Notes: a model not told the origin generated them from the sequence alone. DNA of 8,979 nucleotides from Sulfurovum sp. (GCA_021159425.1 JAGGRU010000052.1:1-8979); one strand, 5' to 3'; positions 1-6,165 are shown, counted from the first letter of the stretch. Translations and numbers: made by a program.

Positions 1-142
1 TCCTTTTTATATTTTTATTATTTTAACATATTATTAATATCAATAGTTATAGTTAACATATCAAAAATATGACAATTTGACATATAATTCATAAACTATC
101 TATAATTACACTATAATTTATAAAATAAAATAAAGGAATACA
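1..142. other. AT-rich upstream intergenic region with TTAACATAT repeats
   Basis: No gene is visible here on either strand. The stretch is almost entirely A and T. The 9-mer TTAACATAT occurs at 23-31 and 53-61, and a one-mismatch copy (TTGACATAT) at 77-85 includes the -35 element of the promoter described separately. An ATATTA-T-TAATAT inverted repeat lies at 28-40. On the minus strand the first five bases read AAGGA, the ribosome-binding sequence used by most genes of this window, so a divergent gene may start just outside the left edge. Confidence 0.45.
77..106 (+). promoter_or_regulatory. Sigma-70 promoter of the 109-residue protein gene
   Basis: TTGACA at 77-82 is followed after 18 bp by TATAAT at 101-106, both exact consensus hexamers. 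This predicts a transcript start near 113 and a leader of about 30 bases before the ATG at 143. Two more TATAAT hexamers (83-88 and 112-117) flank it and could be alternative -10 boxes, since -35 elements are often weak in Campylobacterota. Confidence 0.65.
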
Positions 143-472
143 ATGGATGGAACTATGAAAGTTAGCTATAAAATGCTCTGTGACAGTGATGTATATCAAG
201 AAATCGACCTTAATAAAATAATAAACAATGAAAAAGTCGCTAAAGCAATAAGAAGTGAATTTGCAAAAGGATTACGCAATATTTCTCTTTCAACACCTCA
301 AAATATCAAAATTGAGATAAGTACAAACAAAGAGATATTTGAATTTGAAGCAGATAAAAAAGATTTTGCAGATCTTATTGAACTTGCAGAAGAAGATGCC
401 AAACAGCATAAGAGAAGCAAAAAAGGTTGTATGGGTGTAGAGGTTGTAGATTTTGTAACTGATCCAGAGTAA
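143..472 (+). CDS. Uncharacterised small charged cytoplasmic protein
   Basis: I do not recognise a family for this 109-residue protein. It has no signal peptide or membrane segment and is rich in Lys, Glu and Asp. The middle (about residues 45-85) alternates hydrophobic and charged residues, as in a beta-strand pair (IKIEIS, IFEFEA) followed by an acidic helix (ADLIELAEEDAKQ). A basic patch (KQHKRSKKG) and one cysteine (about residue 95) precede a short hydrophobic strand, VEVVDFV. The ATG at 143 was chosen because AAGGA at 133-137 sits 5 bases upstream; the in-frame ATG at 155 would be too far from it. It has its own strong promoter and is 93 bases from the next gene, so it is probably transcribed alone or with partial read-through. 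The function is unknown. Confidence 0.75.
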   Translation: MDGTMKVSYKMLCDSDVYQEIDLNKIINNEKVAKAIRSEFAKGLRNISLSTPQNIKIEISTNKEIFEFEADKKDFADLIELAEEDAKQHKRSKKGCMGVEVVDFVTDPE

Positions 473-529
473 TTCAGCAACCCTATTCGCATGTATAATA
501 TATTTTTAGTATCTTTACTAAAAAATAGA

Positions 530-557
530 TATAATGTCACTATATAATACAAAAGGA
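530..557 (+). promoter_or_regulatory. Probable promoter and RBS for the DUF1566 pair
   Basis: Two TATAAT hexamers (530-535 and 543-548) lie just upstream of AAGGA at 553-557, which is 8 bases before the ATG at 566. No convincing -35 element is present at the usual distance from either. The second hexamer would start transcription about ten bases before the ATG, within or just after the RBS, so the first is the more sensible -10. Confidence 0.4.
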
Positions 558-565
558 TATCGAAC

Positions 566-1021
566 ATGAAAAGATATATGATTCTTTCTTTTATGGTTTT
601 ACTTGCCAATACAAGTATCTTTGCGAATGAAACAAATAAGAGCAGTATTGTTACTGATAAAATACACACTATTTACTGGCAAGACAATCTGTCTTCACAA
701 AAAAGTTCTGAAGATTGGGATGATGCTGTCGAGTATTGTGACAAACTTGTTTTAAACAGTATAGATAAATGGAGACTGCCTACTTTCAATGAGCTTCTTT
801 CTATTGTGGATTATACCCGTGTTAATCCAGCGATCAATCCTGTTTTTGATTATGTTCATGAAGGTACTTACTGGACTTCATTAGACTTTTCTGCCACAAC
901 TTCACGTGCATGGACCATAGATTTTAGAACTGGTAAGACTTTTTACAGTTACAAAACAACAAACCATAGTGTACGCTGCGTTAAAGATATTCCAGTACCA
1001 TCAGCAAAGGATAAAAAATGA
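566..1021 (+). CDS. Exported DUF1566 (Lcl C-terminal) domain protein, copy 1
   Basis: This 151-residue protein begins with a typical Sec signal peptide: MKRY, a hydrophobic core to about residue 18, and a likely cleavage after IFA at 20. The rest is one DUF1566/Lcl_C domain, recognised by IYWQD (36-40), the hallmark WRLPT (69-73) followed by NELLSIVDYTR, the TYWTS strand (101-105) and the closing SVRCVKD (135-141). Cys58 and Cys138 fall at the positions conserved in such domains and may form a disulfide in the periplasm. Lcl_C domains occur in surface or exported proteins and have no established enzymatic role; in Legionella Lcl the domain is linked to adhesion. Here it is the whole mature protein. 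Its stop codon overlaps the start of a paralogue by 4 bases (ATGA), so the two are co-translated. The basic tail is a copy-specific extension. Confidence 0.85.
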   Translation: MKRYMILSFMVLLANTSIFANETNKSSIVTDKIHTIYWQDNLSSQKSSEDWDDAVEYCDKLVLNSIDKWRLPTFNELLSIVDYTRVNPAINPVFDYVHEGTYWTSLDFSATTSRAWTIDFRTGKTFYSYKTTNHSVRCVKDIPVPSAKDKK

Positions 1022-1422
1022 AACATACTTTATGGATGTTAGCAATATCAGGAACACTTCTTATGGCAAATTCATCAAAACAGGATGATAAAACAGGACT
1101 TATCTGGCAGGACAATATAGAGGTAGCTGAAAATAATCTAAACTATGATGAAGCCAAAACATATTGTCAAGATCTTGAAGTAGATGGTTTTACTGATTGG
1201 CGTTTGCCAACACTAAGAGAAGCGTATACTATTGTTGATCTGACACGAAACCGTCCCGCATTAAAAAATGGTTTTGAAATACGTGATGATGGAAGATATT
1301 GGACATCAACACTTTTTGTAAAAAACCCTGAAAAATCGGCTTGGTACATTTCTATGAGTTATGGTGAAGCAGAAGCATATAGTAAATCACGCATTTATCA
1401 TGTAAGATGTGTTAGAAATTAA
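1018..1422 (+). CDS. Exported DUF1566 (Lcl C-terminal) domain protein, copy 2
   Basis: This 134-residue protein is a paralogue of the gene just upstream: a short signal peptide (likely cut near LLMA, residue 17), then GLIWQDN (27-33), WRLPT (61-65), TIVDLTR (71-77), RYWTS (93-97) and HVRCVRN at the very C-terminus. Cys50 and Cys131 match Cys58 and Cys138 of copy 1. AAAGGA at 1006-1011 gives a ribosome-binding site inside the upstream gene, 6 bases before this ATG. The two copies share the whole domain architecture but only part of the sequence, so the duplication is old. A heterodimer or paired periplasmic role is possible but is only inference. No catalytic motif is visible. Confidence 0.85.
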   Translation: MKHTLWMLAISGTLLMANSSKQDDKTGLIWQDNIEVAENNLNYDEAKTYCQDLEVDGFTDWRLPTLREAYTIVDLTRNRPALKNGFEIRDDGRYWTSTLFVKNPEKSAWYISMSYGEAEAYSKSRIYHVRCVRN

Positions 1423-1472
1423 TTTAAAATATAAATTAATTTCTGTGATGGAAAAAAATACTGATTATTTTT
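1416..1472. terminator. AT-only hairpins between convergent genes, possible bidirectional terminator
   Basis: Two inverted repeats occupy the gap between the DUF1566 pair and the convergent pqiC. AAATTAATTT at 1416-1425 and again at 1433-1442 can pair across a 7-base loop. AAAAATA at 1454-1460 pairs with TATTTTT at 1466-1472 across CTGAT. The second has an A-tract on one side and a T-tract on the other, so it would read as stem plus U-run on both strands. Neither stem has any G or C, so termination strength is doubtful. Confidence 0.3.
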
Positions 1473-2037
1473 ATCTGATCCCACTTGCGATAGACTCTTC
1501 AAGTTGTTTAAATGCCTGATCCATAGATGAAACAATACTTGATGCATCACTGTTTGTTGCCACTGTTGTACTGAATAGTCTTGCTTTTCGCTTACCTGTA
1601 CGCATATGTTCTACTTCCCAGTCTGCATCAAGATAGACTCTGCTTCCTTGTGCAATGAAACGTGTAATTTGTACTTTAACTTTAATCGTTGGTACCCTGT
1701 CCACATTCCACGGATAGGCGTAAACACTTGGCTGTCTGAATTTTTTCTGCAAAAAGCTTATCAGTCGATTTGTCAGTCCATCATCCAGGTCTTCTCCCCA
1801 TACTGCACCACTTAACAGACTTATCTGACTAGATGTTTTTGCAACAGCAATTTCTCTTTTATACAGATATCCGGGAACCGTGATCTTCTCTACACCAATA
1901 ACTTTATGTTTATTAGGGTAAACCGTTGCTGGTTGTGAAGCAACTGAAAGTATATAATAGTTTCCGGATGAACCACATCCGCTAAAACCAAATAGTGCAA
2001 CGATAGCGATTAAACTTTTTATTTTTTTATTTATCAT
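1471..2037 (-). CDS. pqiC: PqiC-like ABC-type transport auxiliary lipoprotein
   Basis: This 188-residue protein starts with a lipoprotein signal: a basic N-terminus, a hydrophobic stretch and the lipobox FSGC (18-21), followed by Gly rather than Asp, consistent with sorting to the outer membrane. The mature part has the PqiC/DUF330 signature: YYIL (27-30), IGVEKITVPGYLYKREI (47-63), an invariant Trp before a DLDDGLTNRLISFL helix (83-96), and a C-terminal strand-helix pair ending in a long amphipathic helix. In E. coli PqiC is an outer-membrane lipoprotein that binds the PqiB needle and completes the envelope-spanning lipid channel. The ATG overlaps the pqiB stop by one base (TAATG), with GGAG seven bases upstream on the minus strand. 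It is the last gene of the pqi operon and converges with the DUF1566 pair. Confidence 0.88.
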   Translation of the reverse strand: MINKKIKSLIAIVALFGFSGCGSSGNYYILSVASQPATVYPNKHKVIGVEKITVPGYLYKREIAVAKTSSQISLLSGAVWGEDLDDGLTNRLISFLQKKFRQPSVYAYPWNVDRVPTIKVKVQITRFIAQGSRVYLDADWEVEHMRTGKRKARLFSTTVATNSDASSIVSSMDQAFKQLEESIASGIR

Positions 2038-3698
2038 TAATTATCTCCAAATATGAGTGAATCAGGTTTACGATTTAACATTCGTAAAAATACTTCCATC
2101 TCTTTAGATGTTTTTGTAAGTATTTCAAGTGTATGTGAAAGCTGTTTATTTAAAATCGAGTCACTGCCATAACCTTTCACTACTTTTTTTGTTGTTTTTA
2201 GTGTTCGGGTCATCTCTTTAATGGCTTTATTCAGCTCATCAGGCAATACTTCAAATGATTTTTTACTTGTCAGTTTGTTAAGATTTTTAACTGTAGTTTG
2301 CAGATCCAATAATAATACATTCGCATTTTCAATAGGTTCATTGGTATTTTCTACTACATCATTCAACGAAGTAAGCAGTTTTTCCAAAGGCAGACTATTA
2401 AGTTTATCAAGTATTTGACTCACACTTGCCATGATGCCGGCAGAACTTTGACTTGCCATTGGTAATCGGGCATATTTATTCTCTTTAACAATACTTCCAT
2501 TACCATCGTGATGGTTAAATGTAAGATCAATAAAAAGCATACCTGTGATCGGGTCAAGTGCAGTTATTTTAGCACGTAATCCCTCTTCTACTGCCTGATA
2601 GAAGTTAGATAATCCAGTAGATTTAAGTACTCCACTGGCATTAATTTCATCTGTATCTTCAAATACTGAAGTATCGATCGTAAGTAAGATTTGCCCCAAC
2701 ATCTTATGTGATGCCTTACTGTATGAAAGTTGTATTTCAGTCACCCATCCAATGTCAAATCCATCAAAACGCACAGGTGCATGCACTCTTAAATTGGCAA
2801 TAGACTCATCCGTCAGCAGCATGAATTTTTCAATACATTTAGTCACAGAACCTATAGTTGTACTTTCAGCCTGGGTTTTACTTTCATAGAGAGGGAAAAT
2901 ACGTCCATGTGCTACAGAAGTATTCTTGTCATATCCTGGAGAGGAGAAAACAATTCCTCCTTGCAGCAAATGATTTACAGGAGCAATATGGATATCCAAA
3001 TTACCTTTGGCAAAATTGACATTCATTGTACTTTTTGTCCAAAACTTAGAATCATCATGTACATATGCTGCATACTGCCTATCTATAAATACAATAGCAT
3101 GTATACTTTTATTATCTAGTCCAAGGTAAAGATACTCTACCTGTCCTACTTTTATGTTTTTATAATAGATAGGTGTACCTACAGATGTATTGTCACCATT
3201 TGCAGAAACAAGATGGAAATATTCTCCTTCCATAGTATCACGATAAGGTTGAGTAAGCCCTATATACTTTTCTTTAAATTGTTTTCCACCTATTTTTGAA
3301 TATATGTTTATATATGTTCCGGAAAGCAGTGTATCTAATCCACTGATACCTGATAAACCTACTTCAGGTTTAACGATCCAAAATTTTGCATGTTCTGTCA
3401 AGTAAGGTATTGCTTTTTTATTGTTCATCCGTACAACGACGATGACAGCATCTGTTTTTGGGTCTGGGTAGATATCTGTTACTTTTCCTGCAGGTACATT
3501 CCGAAACTTTACCATACTCTGACCCGCAACCAAACTTTCATTTTGAGGGAAAATGATTTTGATCTCCGGTCCACGTTCTGCAAAATGCTGATATCCCAAC
3601 CAGCCCGCAATGATCAGTGCTATAATAGGTACGATCCATATAGAAGTGATAAAATTAAATTTTGTTGATTCTTCAACCTCTGGTATTTCTTTAGACAT
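2037..3698 (-). CDS. pqiB: PqiB-like three-MCE-domain lipid transport protein
   Basis: This 553-residue protein is close in length to E. coli PqiB (about 546). It has a short cytoplasmic N-terminus, one membrane anchor (about 17-38, ITSIWIVPIIALIIAGWLGY), then three MCE domains in the periplasm at roughly 44-136, 159-252 and 291-395. Each shows the MCE pattern of a glycine turn and a V/I-G-x-V strand: FRNVPAGKVTDI, YKNIKVGQVEYL and FDGFDIGWVTEI. The last 130 residues are a long helical, coiled-coil-prone region with many Asn, Leu and Thr (LEKLLTSLNDVVENTNEP onward), matching the needle formed by PqiB hexamers. The family forms a hydrophobic tunnel carrying lipids between inner and outer membranes. 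The start abuts the stop of the upstream pqiA-like gene (TAAATG), with AAGGA ten bases before it. Paraquat induction is known for E. coli only and should not be assumed here. Confidence 0.93.
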   Translation of the reverse strand: MSKEIPEVEESTKFNFITSIWIVPIIALIIAGWLGYQHFAERGPEIKIIFPQNESLVAGQSMVKFRNVPAGKVTDIYPDPKTDAVIVVVRMNNKKAIPYLTEHAKFWIVKPEVGLSGISGLDTLLSGTYINIYSKIGGKQFKEKYIGLTQPYRDTMEGEYFHLVSANGDNTSVGTPIYYKNIKVGQVEYLYLGLDNKSIHAIVFIDRQYAAYVHDDSKFWTKSTMNVNFAKGNLDIHIAPVNHLLQGGIVFSSPGYDKNTSVAHGRIFPLYESKTQAESTTIGSVTKCIEKFMLLTDESIANLRVHAPVRFDGFDIGWVTEIQLSYSKASHKMLGQILLTIDTSVFEDTDEINASGVLKSTGLSNFYQAVEEGLRAKITALDPITGMLFIDLTFNHHDGNGSIVKENKYARLPMASQSSAGIMASVSQILDKLNSLPLEKLLTSLNDVVENTNEPIENANVLLLDLQTTVKNLNKLTSKKSFEVLPDELNKAIKEMTRTLKTTKKVVKGYGSDSILNKQLSHTLEILTKTSKEMEVFLRMLNRKPDSLIFGDN

Positions 3699-4298
3699 TT
3701 ATCGATTTTCCTTAATTAATGTTTCATCAAAAGCATGTGCTGCCAATAGTGTAAAAAAGACTGAAATGGCAAAAGCTGTTGCTGCTGTACCTGCCAAGAT
3801 CTCCACTGAGGACAAATGTATGAGTGCTGCAAGTATCGCAACAACAAAAACATCTATCATCGACCACGGTCCAATCACTTCAGTAATATAGTACAATTTA
3901 TGTTTGCTTACTTTTTTATCTTTTCCTAAAGGGTATTTTACACTAATTAACAGATAAATCAAGATAAGAAATTTCATAATTGGAATAATGATGGATGCAA
4001 AGAAAATAATGGCTGCTACAGGGTATGATCCATGTTCCCATAACAAAACAACTCCGCCAAGGATCGTACTTTCATCTCGTATGCCAAATGCAGAGGTAAG
4101 CAGCATAGGATAAAGATTTGCAGGTATATACGCAATAATAGCAGTAATAAGAAATGCCCAGGATTTTTCCGTAGAGAAACTTCTATGATGAAAAATAGCA
4201 GAACCACAACGACGACAAGTGTTTTCTTTACCCTTATCTATGTTTACTGCATCACATACCGGGCATCGTATGAGTTTGTCTTCATCTATCTCTATCAA
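3699..4298 (-). CDS. pqiA: PqiA-like inner-membrane protein, second half (TTG start)
   Basis: This 199-residue protein is one PqiA domain. It opens with a zinc-ribbon-like CPVC (12-15) and CRRC (28-31), then a transmembrane helix ending in PANLYPML (59-66), two central helices (about 80-120), and the family signature GPWSMIDVFVVAILAALI (143-160), followed by a last helix. E. coli PqiA (about 417 residues) holds two such domains in one chain; here they are two genes whose lengths add up to almost the same. The start is TTG, overlapping the upstream stop as TTGA. AAGGA six bases upstream supports it, and no ATG occurs before the first membrane helix. PqiA is thought to feed lipid to PqiB or move it out of the inner membrane; the direction of transport is unsettled. 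Confidence 0.88.
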   Translation of the reverse strand: MIEIDEDKLIRCPVCDAVNIDKGKENTCRRCGSAIFHHRSFSTEKSWAFLITAIIAYIPANLYPMLLTSAFGIRDESTILGGVVLLWEHGSYPVAAIIFFASIIIPIMKFLILIYLLISVKYPLGKDKKVSKHKLYYITEVIGPWSMIDVFVVAILAALIHLSSVEILAGTAATAFAISVFFTLLAAHAFDETLIKENR

Positions 4299-4939
4299 TT
4301 TTTATCCTTATTAAACAGGATTCTTTTTCTTAACATCCATATCTCGGAAAGATGAATACTTTTAGTGATATAAATATCTATCATAACAAAGACCATAAGT
4401 GCCCAAAATGAAATACCTATATGAATCTGTCCAAAGGCTATAAGTTTCACAAGTGCCACAAGCAGTGAGATAAAAAAGATATCTGCCATACTCCAGGGTG
4501 TAATATGTGAAAGTAAAATAAGTAGTTCTTTTGTCAATTTTTCACCACGTTCCATTTTTAAAAGTGTAAAAAGAAGTATGTTTATAAGAAATATCATCAA
4601 AGGAAAAATGAAGATCAGGAAAACACAAACAAAGCCTACAATATAAAAACCATTATCAAACAGAGAAACAATCGTTTTAGGAATAGTAATGAACTGTTCA
4701 GTTCCCAATATATCTATTTGGAGTAAAGGAAACAGATTAGCAAGAATAAAAAAGATAAGCCCTGTAAAACTTAAAGCCAGACTGTGATCTATAAGTTTAG
4801 AGTCATACCTGTAAAGTATATGTCCACATTTAGAGCAACACGCTTTACTCCCATCGGCTATAGGAATCTCTTCATTGAGGGTAAAACACTTGTGACAAAT
4901 GACAAAGTTATCAAGAGCATCTTCATTTTCTATTTTCAT
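4295..4939 (-). CDS. pqiA: PqiA-like inner-membrane protein, first half
   Basis: This 214-residue protein is the first gene of the pqi operon and carries one PqiA domain. It has a CHKC (15-18) and CSKC (35-38) zinc-ribbon pair, a first membrane helix ending in ANLFPLL (67-73), a helix pair around 98-128, and the signature TPWSMADIFFISLLVALVKL (147-166), followed by a final helix. It is a paralogue of the next gene downstream and corresponds to the N-terminal half of E. coli PqiA. Both halves keep all four cysteines, so neither looks degenerate. The ATG has no AAGGA-type ribosome-binding site; instead a TATAAT box lies 7 bases upstream, which suggests a leaderless transcript. The C-terminus is very basic and probably cytoplasmic. 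Confidence 0.88.
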   Translation of the reverse strand: MKIENEDALDNFVICHKCFTLNEEIPIADGSKACCSKCGHILYRYDSKLIDHSLALSFTGLIFFILANLFPLLQIDILGTEQFITIPKTIVSLFDNGFYIVGFVCVFLIFIFPLMIFLINILLFTLLKMERGEKLTKELLILLSHITPWSMADIFFISLLVALVKLIAFGQIHIGISFWALMVFVMIDIYITKSIHLSEIWMLRKRILFNKDKN

Positions 4940-4946
4940 AAAGAGA

Positions 4947-4952
4947 ATTATA
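4947..4952 (-). promoter_or_regulatory. -10 box of the pqi operon, likely leaderless
   Basis: On the minus strand an exact TATAAT is followed by TCTCTTT and then the ATG of the first pqiA gene. A transcript starting the usual 6-8 bases after the -10 box would begin at, or one base before, the start codon. No good TTGACA-like element lies at 17 bp (ACACTT), which is common for Campylobacterota promoters. There is no purine-rich ribosome-binding site between this box and the ATG. Confidence 0.5.
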
Positions 4953-4974
4953 CCTAATCTAACAAAGATAAGTG

Positions 4975-5011
4975 TATGATATTATCTACAATATACATAA
5001 ATATTTAAGGA
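4975..5011 (+). promoter_or_regulatory. Putative promoter and RBS of the lipid kinase gene
   Basis: TATGAT at 4975-4980 and TACAAT at 4987-4992 are candidate -10 boxes in the short divergent region shared with the pqi operon; neither has a recognisable -35. AAGGA at 5007-5011 lies 5 bases before the ATG at 5017 and decides the start of the kinase gene. Confidence 0.35.
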
Positions 5012-5016
5012 TTGAG

Positions 5017-5697
5017 ATGAAGATACTCTCTATTGGTAAAATATTATATCATGATGGACTGGATATCACTTCAATAGAAACCTCTTCTCTTCCAGAGCAT
5101 GATGATCTAGAGCTCTACACCTATGTCATCATCAATGGTGGAGACGGTACCATAAGAAGAGTCCTTAAACAACTGCATGACTTGAAGCATATGCCTATCT
5201 TTATCCTGAATCCTACCGGTTCTTTCAATGTCGTTGCAAAGATCCATCGAGCACCAAAGATCGAGAAAGTTTTAAATGCTTTAGCAAACGGCGAGAACCC
5301 TAAAACCCAAAAACACCACCTGTTCAAACTTAATGATGAAATATTCCTCTTTTCTGCCGGGAACATGGGTGATTTACAACATATATTCCTCTCTGAGACT
5401 CTAAGGTTTGGGCTACTTAAACATGGTATTTTCAAGTATATCTTAGCAGTCATCCTCCTCATTCCTGCCCATATTATCATGACACCTTTTATGTTACTGA
5501 GTAAAAGCAGGTTTTTCATCTTCACTCCAGCTCGTTTCATTAAAAAATTTGGAAGTTTTTATGGAGAAGTCAATGATATAACAATCGATCTGGATAATGA
5601 ATACAATATGATAGAACTCGACGGAGACATCATCACTGTTCATGGCAGACATCTTCATATCAGACAGGCAGGCAATGTTACTGTTGTTACACAGTAA
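5017..5697 (+). CDS. Short diacylglycerol-kinase/YegS-like lipid kinase
   Basis: This 226-residue protein has the diacylglycerol/sphingosine-kinase catalytic fold: the nucleotide-binding INGGDGTIRRVL (39-50), with the diagnostic GGDGT at 41-45, a second motif NPTGSFNVVAK (65-75) in place of the usual P-x-G-T-x-N-D-x-A-R, and a C-terminal LDGD (201-204) like the Q-x-DGE motif of the beta-sandwich domain. A hydrophobic stretch at about 141-161 may contact the membrane. Such enzymes phosphorylate diacylglycerol or related lipids with ATP. It is shorter than typical YegS/DagK (about 290-300), with only some 40 residues before GGDGT, so the first Rossmann strand is abbreviated. A GTG start at 4972 is possible but lacks an RBS; AAGGA at 5007-5011 fits the ATG at 5017. 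The substrate is not predictable, and a non-kinase role cannot be excluded. Confidence 0.78.
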   Translation: MKILSIGKILYHDGLDITSIETSSLPEHDDLELYTYVIINGGDGTIRRVLKQLHDLKHMPIFILNPTGSFNVVAKIHRAPKIEKVLNALANGENPKTQKHHLFKLNDEIFLFSAGNMGDLQHIFLSETLRFGLLKHGIFKYILAVILLIPAHIIMTPFMLLSKSRFFIFTPARFIKKFGSFYGEVNDITIDLDNEYNMIELDGDIITVHGRHLHIRQAGNVTVVTQ

Positions 5698-5772
5698 GTC
5701 TAATATTTTTCTTTATTCTTCTTAAAACTCCATTTACATAATTTAATATTATGATATTTATAAGATTTACTA

Positions 5773-5801
5773 TTGACTTATGCACATATGTTCGCTATAC
5801 T
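5773..5801 (+). promoter_or_regulatory. Strong sigma-70 promoter of the DUF134-TDT operon
   Basis: TTGACT at 5773-5778 and TATACT at 5796-5801 are separated by exactly 17 bp; each differs from consensus by one base. The predicted transcript start is near 5808, giving a leader of about 40 bases. It is one of the best promoters in the window and has a palindrome inside its spacer, as expected for a promoter kept off by a repressor. Confidence 0.7.
5781..5794. promoter_or_regulatory. Operator-like half-conserved palindrome, site 1
   Basis: TGCACATATGTTCG matches the perfect palindrome 33 bp downstream at 12 of 14 positions, including the ACATATGT core. It lies entirely between the -35 and -10 boxes, ending one base before the -10, so a bound protein would block RNA polymerase. 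Confidence 0.5.
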
Positions 5802-5813
5802 TCTCTTAATATT

Positions 5814-5827
5814 TGAACATATGTTCA
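5814..5827. promoter_or_regulatory. Operator-like perfect palindrome TGAACATATGTTCA, site 2
   Basis: This is a 14-bp perfect inverted repeat with no central spacer, just downstream of the predicted transcript start (about +7 to +20) and before the ribosome-binding site. Its centre is 33 bp from that of site 1, close to three helical turns, so two dimers could sit on the same DNA face. The likely binder is the HTH protein encoded next, or an ArsR-type regulator from elsewhere; the sequence alone does not decide. Confidence 0.55.
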
Positions 5828-5847
5828 TAATATGAAGGAGTCTATAA

Positions 5848-6165
5848 ATGCAATCCGGAAGAAGAAAGATCAGACGAAATATTAGCAAAGATCATACTCA
5901 AGTCTGCTTCAAGCCTTGTGGAATACGCAATAATAAACTCGAAAAAATGATCATTGACGAAGATGAAATGGAAGCACTGAGACTTAGTGATTTTAAAGGT
6001 CTTTACCAGCAGGAGTGTGCAGATAAAATGGGAATTTCCAGAACTACCTTTTCCAGACTTATAGAAAATGCACGTAAAAAAATTTCTGATGCCCTCTTGC
6101 ATAATAAGGCGATTTCAATTACAAAACAAAATATATTTAAGGAAGATCAAAATGGAAATAAATAA
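5848..6165 (+). CDS. UPF0251/DUF134 helix-turn-helix protein
   Basis: This 105-residue protein matches the UPF0251/DUF134 family: a basic N-terminus (GRRKIRR), the FKPCG segment (21-25), the acidic IDEDEMEALRLSDFKGLYQQECADKMGISRTT block (36-67) and SRLIENARKKISDALL (69-84). The block around 49-75 is a sigma-70 region-4-like HTH, so DNA binding is expected. The family usually ends in a Cys-rich, possibly metal-binding tail; this one instead ends in a Lys/Asn-rich tail with no cysteines. Cys20, Cys24 and Cys57 are the only cysteines. AAGGAG at 5835-5840, 7 bases before the ATG, is the strongest ribosome-binding site in the window. The promoter upstream carries two palindromes, so autoregulation is likely. 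The last 14 bases overlap the transporter gene. Confidence 0.85.
   Translation: MQSGRRKIRRNISKDHTQVCFKPCGIRNNKLEKMIIDEDEMEALRLSDFKGLYQQECADKMGISRTTFSRLIENARKKISDALLHNKAISITKQNIFKEDQNGNK

Noticed and set aside
1..10. Start of a divergent gene at the left edge
   Set aside because: Minus-strand AAGGA at 5-1 resembles a ribosome-binding site, but any start codon would be outside the window, so no gene can be called.
503..524. TTTTTAGTA-TCTT-TACTAAAAA hairpin after the 109-residue gene, as a terminator
   Set aside because: The 9-bp stem is real but has only one G-C pair-forming position per arm, and its T-run is on the 5' arm with A's following, on both strands, so it lacks the U-tract of an intrinsic terminator.
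4972..5016. Extended GTG start of the lipid kinase
   Set aside because: The extra 15 residues have no ribosome-binding site and overlap the promoter region; AAGGA 5 bases before the ATG at 5017 decides the start.
5737..5753. CATAAT-TTAAT-ATTATG inverted repeat downstream of the lipid kinase
   Set aside because: The stem is six AT-rich pairs without a T-run, too weak to call a terminator and easily expected by chance in this composition.
6068..6151. Longer N-terminus of the TDT transporter
   Set aside because: The added residues are just an alternative frame of the DUF134 gene; the ATG at 6152 has its own AAGGA and fits the family start.
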